A stretch of 64,000 bases of DNA from the NCBI GenBank assembly GCA_963969345.1, contig OZ017770.1, forward strand, positions 9,728,180 through 9,792,179, written 5' to 3'. This DNA comes from Turbatrix aceti. Its lineage: Eukaryota > Nematoda > Chromadorea > Rhabditida > Panagrolaimidae. The position numbers and the translations under genes are program-made. This document shows, one piece after another, positions 1 through 8,795 of the stretch; position 1 is the first letter of the stretch; every line of letters starts with the position of its first letter. The notes below the pieces were generated by a model, which saw nothing but the letters and a program-made list of their open reading frames with translations, did no database searches and was not told the DNA's origin.

Positions 1-581
1 CTGGAAAAAATTATTTACACGACAAGAAAAAAATTTGAAGCAAAAAAAACGTTGCTTGAACGAAAAAATGAAAGCATACAAAACATTTTTTGACAAATAA
101 AAAAGTATCGCAAACAAAACATGGAAATTTGAATCGCAGAATGTCATGAAAATTATTTTTTTTACGAAAGAAATGTAAATTATTTTGTGTCGAAAGAAAA
201 TCGTTTTTTTGTATTTTTAAGGAATGTTGTGCACAAAATTTTTTTGGGTTAGAATTTTTGAAAAAAAACGTTGCTTGGCAAGAAAAATGTACGTAAAAAA
301 ACACCGTAATCGTGTATTTAAAATTGATCGTTGGCTGTCATTGCCTTCAGTTTTCTGCAGCATTGCATATCAAATTTCAAAAACAAGCCTTGATAAGGTA
401 AAAATTTACACACAAAAAAATTTACAACATTTTTTGCGTGCTCTGAATTTCTTTTGCGTTTAAAAAGGTTGCATGACAGAAAAAAAAGGATAACAGAAAG
501 AACCCGTAATCAAAACACAGAAATTTTATCGTGAACTGTCGTTACTCATTTTTTTATCGTATTGCAATTTTTTACTTTCAG
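1..581. other. AT-rich stretch without a gene
   Basis: Homopolymer-rich sequence. The block around 295-375 (CCGTAATCGTG ... TTGGCTGTCATTGCCTTCAG) and the block around 505-581 look like diverged copies of one another, both ending in a polypyrimidine-AG that resembles a 3' splice site. The second leads directly into the coding-like stretch at 582-894, so part of this may be intron. I see no supported ORF here. Confidence 0.4.
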
Positions 582-894
582 CCGTTCAAGATGTCGACGT
601 AGGTAGTCAGGATGAAGTTCATATGGATACCCCTCAGAGCCTCTGTCCCCGCGCCATTGATCCGACAAGCTCTGGTGGAAGGTAATCAAGTCTCCCTCGT
701 TTTCAACAATCTAGGAACTCGCCTAGAGGCATCTATATTGATCTCCGGAGATTCCTCGAATGGTTATTTTCCCTCACCTTTCCGATGGACGTCCGTATCG
801 GTTACAGTACAAGAGTACAACAAGCTCGTCATATGGCCAAGAATGCACACGTTGTAGCTAAAAACTACGGCAGTTCAGAAGCCTGGGTTGATTG
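582..894 (+). pseudogene. Broken 3'-terminal exon of an unrecognised gene
   Basis: A splice-acceptor-like TTTTTACTTTCAG ends at 581. The frame starting at 584 is then open to a TGA at about 892-894, except for one TAA at 683-685. The downstream part reads as ordinary soluble protein (PMDVRIGYSTRVQQARHMAK, ending GSSEAWVD). Long open reading on both sides of one stop suggests a terminal exon that lost function by a single change, or a sequencing error. I do not recognise the family, and no other exon is visible to the left because the window begins there. The alternative is chance openness, although the local base composition differs from the AT-rich flanks. Confidence 0.4.
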
Positions 895-1010
895 ACGTAG
901 TTTTTGATGGAAAATCTGACAAAAATATAACAATGCCGAAACCAATGCTGCCATTATGACCCTTTTTTAAATGCAAATTTTGGCATTTTTTAAGGTTAAA
1001 AAACCATAAA

Positions 1011-2523
1011 AATTCTCAAGCAAAAGCTACGTCGATCGATATGTACCTCGTATTTTAAACTGCCGTAAAATAGGCTAAAGAACAATATTTAAAGCACAAA
1101 ACATAGTATTAATAGCTCAATTTACTCATAATTTTAATTTTTGGTACTTCAATAAAAAAAATTATTATTAGTACGTCGGAATAAAAAAATAAGAAGTATA
1201 CCCGGTCCCCACCACCATTTTTGTTTTCTCAATTTCGCGACAGCGAAATTGAACCAAGGGCCACAGGTCAATAGGGGCCCTCCTTAATTGGTGTTTTGGG
1301 CGTTCCGCTACAACTCCTTGAAAAACACGCACTGCATGATCAACAATTTTTGACGACTTTTTGCAGATTTAAATTTATCTATTATGCTTTCAGAAAGAGT
1401 TATTGATTTCTTACGCCTGTAAATTCATTGTGTCATAATTATTTGTAGTATTTTTTATTTTTCTATTAAAGTTTATTGATAAGCTCTTCAAAAATCATTC
1501 GGTCATCCGCGTGAGTCGAAACCACCAGGGCAAGTAATTTTTTTTGTTATCAAATTGATCATTTTGATAATAAAAAATATTATAAATATTTATGATACAA
1601 TGAATTTACAGACGTAAGAAATCAATAACTCTTTCTGAAAGCATAAATGATAAATTTAAATCTGCAAAAAGTCGTCAAAAATTGTTGATCATGCAGTGCG
1701 TGTTTTTCAAGGAGTTGTAGCGGAACGCCCAAAACACCAATTAAGGAGGGCCCCTATTGATCTGGAGCCCTTGGTTCAATTTCGCTGTCGCGAAATTGAG
1801 AAAACAAAAATGGTAGGGGGGACCGGGTACACTTCTTTTTTATTTTTTTATTCCGACGTACTAATAATAATTTTTTTTATTGAAATTTAATTGACGGACA
1901 AAAATGAAAAACTGACATTTAGTACCAAAAATTAAAATTATGAGTAAATTAATCTATTAATACTATGTTTTGTGCTTTAAATATTGTTCTTTAACCTATT
2001 TTACGTAATCCTATGATGACGTATATAGTGAGTCGGTATGTAAATTGTAAAGTCAGTTATTGTCAAGCGTGACCCACAGCGGCACACAGTGACCCACGGC
2101 GGCGTGTGACAAAATTTATGACTTGGGAAAATTTTATTGTACGGCATTTCCCCTCTCCTCTCCCCCAACGACCCAATGCCACCCAGAGCGACTCACAGCG
2201 ACCTACGGCACAACAAATTTTCGCGATGGGAAAATCTTTTTTTCTAAAGGAATTTTTTTTAAGTTCATTTATTTATAGAACGCGACTTGTGTACGTAGTG
2301 AAGCTTGCATTTTGTTTTTTGTCCAGACGAATTCAGGCTAGTACGTGTGACGCAGGTTTTCAACAAACCCCAGCTTATGTAAAAGTAGGTCACCTGCCAT
2401 TTCTTTCGGAAAAACATGCGTCTGTTTTACTCGTCTTTCGTTGCTCACGATTTTGTATTCGTAGCGTTGTTATATTGTTTCTGCTGCTCAATTTTTGTTC
2501 TTACGTTTTACCCGGCGTTCTTT
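1011..2523 (+). repeat. Foldback (long palindromic) element, copy 1
   Basis: A left arm of about 400 bp (1080-1465) is repeated as its reverse complement at about 1581-2000, with a spacer of about 110 bp. Each arm carries the hairpin CAATTTCGC-GACA-GCGAAATTG and the block GGGCGTTCCGCTACAACTCC. Beyond the right arm is an outer region (2000-2520) with GTGACCCACRGCGGC-type repeats. The left arm instead ends in a different tail (TCTCAAGCAAAAGCTACGTCG, about 1017-1040). Copy 3 has the same asymmetry in the opposite orientation. No transposase is encoded. The outer region is cut at about 2524 by the RTE-like fragment. Confidence 0.8.
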
Positions 2524-3648
2524 ATATTTATTTATTTATTTATTTATTTCACCATTACTCAGTGGTTAGTTATCATTAGACCAGATGTGACGTCCACGTA
2601 GGCGTAAATGTCTCGATTCGTTTTGGTCGCGATTTCTTCTTCCCATCGTCGCTGTGGTCTGTTTTTCGTCTTGTTGAACACCGAGTTGAGCGAATCGGCC
2701 CAGCGTAGGGAAGGGTGTCCCACGGGTCGTTTTCCTTGTGGTATCCACAAGGAAAACGTCTGCCTCCAGGAGCTTTCACGCGTATGTCCATTTTCGGCGT
2801 TCCGCTTCCTTCACCCAGTCTTTGAGTTTTGTTCTTCGTCGGATGATTTTGTTTCGGACTTTGTCAGAACGTCGCAGCCCGAGGATGGCTCGTTCGACTT
2901 GGTGTTGAGCATTGCGCAACGTAGATCTTGCCGTTTCTGTCAGCGCCCAGGTTTCACAGCCGTACAACACCGATGGCAAGATGCAGGCATGGATCAGGCG
3001 GCGCTTCAAGTACATTGGCGTGCGTTTGGAGCGCAGGAGATCTGAGTTCCGGTAGTAGATGGACCTTGCTGTCGAGATGCGATTACGTATCTCAACGACG
3101 TGGTTGCGCGGCCACTGCATCTTTTGGCCTAGATAGACGAACGACTGCACCCGTTGGATAACCAGGCCGTGGAGGGAGAGCTCGAAATCATCCTCGATGT
3201 CCTTGAGGAGAAGTCCGGAGGAGATAGGTCGCTGATCCCGCCGTTTCTGTACCATCCACTGCGTCTTCTTGACGTTGACTTCCAGTCCGACGTCCTTGCA
3301 GGCGATGGCCATATCCGACAGCATTTCCTGAAGTTCTTCGCCAGTGTGGGAGAAAAGAACGACGTCGTCAGCGTATGCCAAATACGCTAGCCGCTGACCA
3401 TCAACCTTGACGCCTCTGCCTGTCAGCTGTGCGGCGTTAAGGGCTCGTTGGAGAACTAGGATGAAAATTAGCGGGCTCAGCGTATCGCCTTGCCGTACTC
3501 CTTTCTGCGTTTGGAACTCCGCCGTCCTGTCGCCGACTTTGACTGCCGAGTTTCCAGCTGCATACAGCCATCGCACCAGTTCGGTGATGCCGGGATCCAC
3601 GCCGATGGAGTCAAGCGCTGCCCAGATTGAATCAAAGCTGATCGAACT
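2524..3648 (-). mobile_element. 5'-truncated RTE-like non-LTR retrotransposon fragment, copy 1
   Basis: The element lies on the minus strand. Its 3' end is at the left, marked by a (TTTA)n run at 2525-2551, which is an (AAAT)n tail on the element strand. RTE-clade elements are known for short 3' ends with such microsatellite tails. The body encodes the reverse transcriptase from around motif A (FDSI) to the C-terminus. It stops abruptly at about 3645-3650 at the sequence GCATGATCAACAATTT, which also occurs inside the foldback arms. No matching target duplication was found on the right, so that border has been rearranged or is a mosaic. Confidence 0.75.
2776..3630 (-). pseudogene. Reverse transcriptase fragment (RTE-like), broken
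   Basis: The minus frame encodes a non-LTR reverse transcriptase: the motif A remnant FDSI, the GVRQGDTLSPLIF block, the catalytic YADDVVLF box (about 3370-3395) and the thumb/C-terminal block with CILPSVLYGCETWAL. The endonuclease and N-terminal fingers are missing. After the residues WTYA the frame is lost. Compared with the copy at 5516-5930, this copy has 6 nt in place of 26 nt near 2750 (net loss of 20 nt, a frameshift). The remaining C-terminus continues in another frame at 2559-2750. The copy cannot be autonomous. Confidence 0.8.
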
Positions 3649-3663
3649 GCATGATCAACAATT

Positions 3664-4107
3664 TGAGAAAAATTGTTTTATGTCCAAAAAATATATATGA
3701 AAATTTTTTTTATATCCAAAAATAAAATGGGAGAAATTCTTGATCGCACAAAAAAATTCTTGGTATGTGATTGAATGCAAGTACTTCGGGTGAATACAAC
3801 TGATTTTGTCTGTTACCAAGCCGATCGATGACGAATGTTTTTTTATCGACCGGTTTTATTTTTTCGGCTCGGGCCAGGCGGATTGGATTTTATGACCCTG
3901 TTTTATGTAGAAAACCCAGGCTCCACCCGGTGAGAACCCAGCTCACTGTGAGGCAGGAGACCGGCTGCCTTGGTTTTCTCTCTTGCAAGCAGCGAACGAG
4001 GACAAAGAGAAAAAAGAGTCCGCGAATTGAGAAGGAATGAGACGGACTGAGAAATATGCTTATGTACACACACAGTTGTTTGCTATTGGTTAAAGTTAAT
4101 TGGTTAT
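3664..4107 (+). repeat. Interspersed repeat B, copy 1
   Basis: Shared with 20005-20495 and 22246-22767. The recognisable core includes the CCGATCGATGACG block, the segment from CGGCTCGGGCCAGGCGGATT to GGAGACCGGCTGCCTTGG, and the end GTACACACACAGTTGTTTG. The copies are nearly identical over about 300 bp. No ORF is conserved and no internal pol III promoter or tail was recognised, so the class (MITE or SINE-like) is open. This copy lacks the last ~90 bp present in the other two. Confidence 0.75.
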
Positions 4108-4719
4108 CCAGTTTTTTTAGGTTCACAAGGTCATCAACTCGTCAATCGTCTGGCTTGGAATACCAACTCGTCAATAGTTTTAATGATATTTTGGTCTCTA
4201 TTTGCCCAAAACCAGCTGTAGATCAAAAAATGGCACTTGACCTACGATTCAACCCGGCACAATTGACCGGTGGCTTTTTGTTGAATCAAAAATGTCTAAA
4301 TTAAACAGTGTTGTCGGGTTACCCGACCCAACCCGAACCCGACCCAAAAATCCCAGGTTTCGGGTTGGGTTACCCGAATTTTTAGGGTTCAGGTTCGGGT
4401 TTGGGTTTTCGCCAACAAGAAAAACATGCCAATAAAAAACGAAAAAAGTTGAACAAAGCTTGAAGAATAACGCAAAAAAAAATTTGTAACTGCAAATGCG
4501 ATGATAAATTTGTATTAAAAGAATAGCACGTATGAAATGAAGATTTTTCAGACAACAAAAGTACGCTTGTCAAAAAAAAATAGCACGCAAAACATAGAGA
4601 TACGGATGAACAAAAGTTCATTCGCAGCGACGCTTTCTGTGCAGTTCTTGCATTCAACTCATTTTTATCCCGATTTGTTGTTCTGCTTTTTGGTTAATTT
4701 TTTCTACTTCCGGGTCCTG
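4108..4719. other. Unassigned intergenic sequence
   Basis: No gene seen. From 4306 it contains a short self-complementary CCCGA/TCGGG cluster (listed separately). The rest is AT-rich with no recognisable element boundary. Confidence 0.4.
4306..4412 (+). repeat. CCCGACCC/GGGTCGGG self-complementary cluster, possible hAT-type end
   Basis: The cluster begins CAGTGTTGTCGGGTTACCCG, which resembles the CAGNGTTG terminus of the two hAT-type MITEs in this window. It then has several degenerate repeats of ACCCGA and, after about 40 bp, their reverse complements (GGGTTGGGTTACCCG, GGTTCGGGTTTGGG). No opposite terminus or target duplication was found, so this may be a truncated element. Telomeric origin is unlikely because TTAGGG appears only once and by chance. 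Confidence 0.45.
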
Positions 4720-6805
4720 GCAGGTGACCTACTTTTACATAAGCTGGGGTTTGTTGAAAACCTGCGTCACACATACTAGCCTGAATTCGTCTGGACAAAA
4801 AACAAAATGCAAGCTTCACTACGTACACAAGTCGCGTTCTATAAATAAATGAACTTAAAAAAAATTCCTTTAGAAAAAAAGATTTTCCCATCGCGAAAAT
4901 TTGTTGTGCCGTAGGTCGCTGTGAGTCGCTCTGGGTGGCATTGGGTCGTTGGGGGAGAGGAGAGGGGAAATGCCGTACAATAAAATTTTCCCAAGTCATA
5001 AATTTTGTCACACGCCGCCGTGGGTCACTGTGTGCCGCTGTGGGTCACGGTTGACAATAACTGACTTTACAATTTACATACCGACTCACTATATACGTCA
5101 TCTAAAATAGGTTAAAGAACAATATTTAAAGCACAAAACATAGTATTAATAGCTCAATTTACTCATAATTTTAATAAATTTTGGTACTTCAATAAAAAAA
5201 ATTATTATTAGTACGTCGGAATAAAAAAATAAAAAAGAAGTGTACCCGGTCCCCCCCACCATTTTTGTTTTCTCAATTTCGCGACAGCGAAATTGAACCA
5301 AGGGCCTCAGCTAAATAGAGGCCCTCCTTAATTGGTGTTTTGGGCGTTCCGCTACAACTCCTTGAAAAGCACGCACTGCATGATCAACAATTTTTGACGA
5401 CTTTTTGCAGATTTAAATTTATCTATTATGCTTTCAGAAAGAGTTATTGATTTCTTACGCCTGTAAATTCATTGTGTCATAATTATTTGTAGTATTTTTT
5501 ATTTTCCAAATGATCATATTTATTTATTTATTTATTTCACCATTACTCAGTGGTTAGTTATCATTAGACCAGATGTTAGGAGGCACAAATGATGTCCACG
5601 TAGGTGTAAATGTCTCGATTCGTTTTGGTCGCGATTTCTTCTTCTCATCGTCGCTGTGGTCTAGTTTTCGTCTTGTTGAACACCGAGTTGAGCGAATCGG
5701 CCCAGCGTAGGGAAGGGTGTTCCACGGGTCGTTTTCCTTGTGGTATCCACAAGGTCAGTCGTCGGGCCCATCTGTTTTCGTCTGCCTCCAGAAGCTTTCG
5801 CGCGTAGGTCCATTTTCGGCGTTTCGCTTCCTTCACCCAGTCTTTGAGCTTTGTTCTTCGTCGGATGATTTTGTTTCGGACTTTGTCAGACCGTCGCAAC
5901 CCGAGGATGGCTCGTTCGACTCGGTGTTGACCAAATGATCCATTAAAGTTTATTGATAAGCTTTTCAAAAATCATTCGGTCATCCGCGTGAGTCGAAACC
6001 ACCAGGGCAAGTAATTTTTTTTGTTATCAAATTGATCATTTTGATAATAAAAAATATTATAAATATTTATGATACAATGAATTTACAGACGTAAGAAATC
6101 AATAACTCTTTCTGAAAGCATAAATGATAAATTTAAATCTTCAAAAAGTCGTCAAAAATTGTTGATCATGCAGTGCGTGTTTTTCAAGGAGTTGTAGCGG
6201 AACGCCCAAAACACCAATTAAGGAGGGCCCCTATTGATCTGGGGCCCTTGGTTCAATTTCGCTGTCGCGAAATTGAGAAAACAAAAATGGTGGGGGGGAC
6301 CGGGTACACTTCTTTTTTATTTTTTTATTCCGACGTACTAATAATAATTTTTTTTATTGAAATTTAATTGACGGACAAAAATGAAAAACTGACATTTAGT
6401 ACCAAAAATTAAAATTATGAGTAAATTAATCTATTAATACTATGTTTTGTGCTTTAAATATTGTTCTTTAACCTATTTTACGTAATCCTATGATGACATA
6501 TATAGTGAGTCGGTATGTAAATTGTAAAGTCAGTTATTGTCAACCGTGACCCACAGCGGCACACAGTGACCCACGGCGGCGTGTGACAAAATTTATGACT
6601 TGGGAAAATTTTATTGTACGGCATTTCCCCTCTCCTCTCCCCCAACGACCCAATGCCACCCAGAGCGACTCACAGCGACCTACGGCACAACAAATTTTCG
6701 CGATGGGAAAATCTTTTTTTCTAAAGGAATTTTTTTTAAGTTCATTTATTTATAGAACGCGACTTGTGTACGTAGTGAAGCTTGCATTTTGTTTTTTGTC
6801 CAGAC
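4720..6805 (+). repeat. Foldback element, copy 2 (symmetrical, interrupted)
   Basis: Here both arms carry the long outer region. The left side (4720-5505) reads inward as the reverse complement of the right side (5941-6805), an inverted repeat with arms of about 780 bp or more. The centre is interrupted by an RTE-like insertion (5516-5930). The right outer arm is cut at 6806 by the gypsy element, just after the sequence GTCCAGAC, which in copy 1 continues as GAATTCAGG. Confidence 0.8.
5506..5940 (-). mobile_element. 5'-truncated RTE-like fragment, copy 2, with target-site duplication
   Basis: The insertion (5516-5930, 415 bp) is bounded by the direct repeat CCAAATGATC at 5506-5515 and 5931-5940, which I read as a 10-bp target-site duplication. 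The left end carries the (TTTA)n run that marks the element's 3' end. The minus strand encodes the last part of the reverse transcriptase ORF (RVERAILGLRRSDKVRNKI and onward), followed by the same C-terminus as copy 1 but without its 20-nt net deletion. It sits in the spacer of foldback copy 2, so it is younger than that element. Confidence 0.85.
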
Positions 6806-6982
6806 TGTTACGTGTAGTGTGCACGTTGTGCACACTGAGACGTGACTCCTCCTACTCTGGGGAAATGGCTGCCTCGCAGCCCGGAGAACGAGAGAGACCA
6901 GTTGTGTAGTAGCTTATCGATACTATCAAGTTGTATTGGATCCAAATAAAGAGTTCCTAATAAGACCGAGCACTACATAACA
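6806..6982 (+). repeat. 5' LTR of the gypsy element
   Basis: 177 bp, starting TG and ending CA. It contains the palindrome-like GTGTGCACGTTGTGCACAC near its start and an AATAAA polyadenylation signal about 30 bp before its end. It is identical to 16277-16453. Confidence 0.95.
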
Positions 6983-8795
6983 TTGTGGAGGTCCTACCCG
7001 GCCTCCTGTCTTCCGGCCCCCGCGGAATAAACAGGAGGTCGGGGACGCATATTTTTTTTGTAATTACGGGTACCTCTGAAACTATCTGTTGTTGTAATTT
7101 TGTCTTCATGTCGAGTTTCTACACACTATCTATTTTTACTGGTATTTGAATTGTCGTCTGGTATTTTATTGGTTTTGCGGATATCGAATGAAGAAATGCG
7201 CGTTGGCATTCGGAATCGCTGGTCCAGGGCTAGCTTAAAAACAGCCTTCAAATAAAAAATGGTGTAGCAGGAACAAGAACCACCAGGATGGTGAGTCAAA
7301 GCTCTCATGAAATCGTCTCGATATCAGAAATGGCGAGGAAGGGATTCCCTCGACCCCTGCGCAGTTGTACTTACGACAACTAATCACCATTTAGTCTTAT
7401 TTCCATACAAAAGTCGGACCAAACAAGTATTTTTTTTTTTTTTTCAAAATGCGAGACGATGAAGCGATTCAACATCGAATGAAATTTATTACTATTTTAT
7501 CAAGCATGCAAAGAGAGCAGAACCCCCCACAGCATTTCGTTCCGCCGAGGATGGCGCCCCTCGACGTGGTCATTCGGTTCACAGTTCGCAACAGACCAAT
7601 CAATTTATTGGATAACACCAAAGCCAGTAAAATCAACAAATTACATGATCAGAATACATCGGCAACAGAGGATAGTCTTCAGACTCAACCACGGCTAGTC
7701 ATCGGCCACCAGATCACAGCGGCAACGACAGATGCGGCAACACCGCCGGCAACCACGGACGACACGCTGGCAAATCCAGAAGACCAGCTGAAAAAACAGC
7801 TCGATGCCGTGGAGCACGTGGAAAACGTGACAAAAGACGAGAAAATTCAGGATCGCCAGCAAACCAAGGAATACGATCCAGTTGCGCTCCATCACAGTAC
7901 ATGATGGACGCATCAAGGCGTGTGGCATCTCTTGTGAGGTGTGGACGCAAAAGACCGGTGCCGTCCAGCTGAAGTACCGCGCAGTGAAATACAGCCGAAG
8001 ACAATCAAAGACACCTACCCATGCGGACGCAGACACAGATTGTTTGGAGGGCAGTAGCCGCAGAACGTGAGGTTCGTCTCGACCCACTTCAAGACGGCAG
8101 CGTTTGGGATTTCCTCGGACATGTTAGCAGACAACTAATTCGCAGAATAGCAATGTGATCTACTGACAAAAATTGTCCTTGCGATGCTTACAGTCACGAA
8201 GTGACCGAAGGAGGGATCCCATTGCATAAGTAGATCCGCAATCACCCTCAAAGGAAAATCCATCTGGCAGCGCCTCATTAACATTTGTCACCTGCCGATG
8301 CTCACTGTCAAAAAACAACAGTTCAATGCATCTCTGTCCTTCGATTGCTCCGCGCGTTCAGAGAAAGTCTTTATCGCCAGAAAAGAAAAATACGCTCAGC
8401 AGGAAAGCGGAAAAAAAACCAGAAATAACCGCACAAGGCATCAAACATCATCCCAGCCACTAACACGTGAACGAGGCGATGTCAAGGGAGTTAGTGCGAT
8501 AATAACAACTGAGCAGGCACGCTCAACTGCAATTCTCTCCACAACAACGCCGAAACAAACAAGTTCTCTTCCGAGAAAAATGCAAAGCGGAAAGAGAAAA
8601 ACGAGCAAAGTCACGTACGGCGGCCTACTGTGTTTCCAAAAATAAAAATAAGGCATCAGAAATCTGGCAATAACCTCAAATGCATCAAACATCATCCCGA
8701 AAGGCGGAGAAGAACAACAAGAAAGGGAGAATAAACTTGACAGCGACATTCACACTCCCCGGCGGCGCGGTTGTTGTCATCTCGCGTGTGGTAGT
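6983..8795 (+). other. Long leader of the gypsy element with small ORFs
   Basis: 1.8 kb between the 5' LTR and the gag start. It holds a 151-codon ORF (7449-7904), preceded by a 14-T run, and a 115-codon ORF (8298-8645). I recognise neither. A strong 5'-splice-like sequence (ATG|GTGAGT, 7288-7296) suggests the leader could be spliced. Both ORFs are rich in Thr, Gln and charged residues and could be accessory products or simply untranslated leader. Confidence 0.5.
6986..7001 (+). promoter_or_regulatory. Candidate primer-binding site
   Basis: TGGAGGTCCTACCCGG starts three bases after the LTR's terminal CA. Read as the complement of a tRNA 3' end (CCA, discriminator, 7-nt acceptor strand, 5-nt T-stem), it implies an acceptor 5' strand GGTCCTA and a U discriminator. 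Both would be compatible with a tRNA-Gln type, but the host tRNA is not in this window. Confidence 0.55.

Noticed and set aside
2106..2579. 157-codon plus frame, repeated as a similar frame at 6583 and on the minus strand at 4694 and 17214
   Set aside because: The same frame recurs because the foldback outer region is repeated. The translation is low-complexity and includes the GTGACCCAC array, with no start context or domain.
4320..4410. CCCGAACCCGACCC / TTTAGGGTTCAGGG as interstitial telomeric repeat
   Set aside because: The word is CCCGA, not TTAGGG. The cluster is self-complementary and begins with a hAT-like terminus, which fits a transposon end better.
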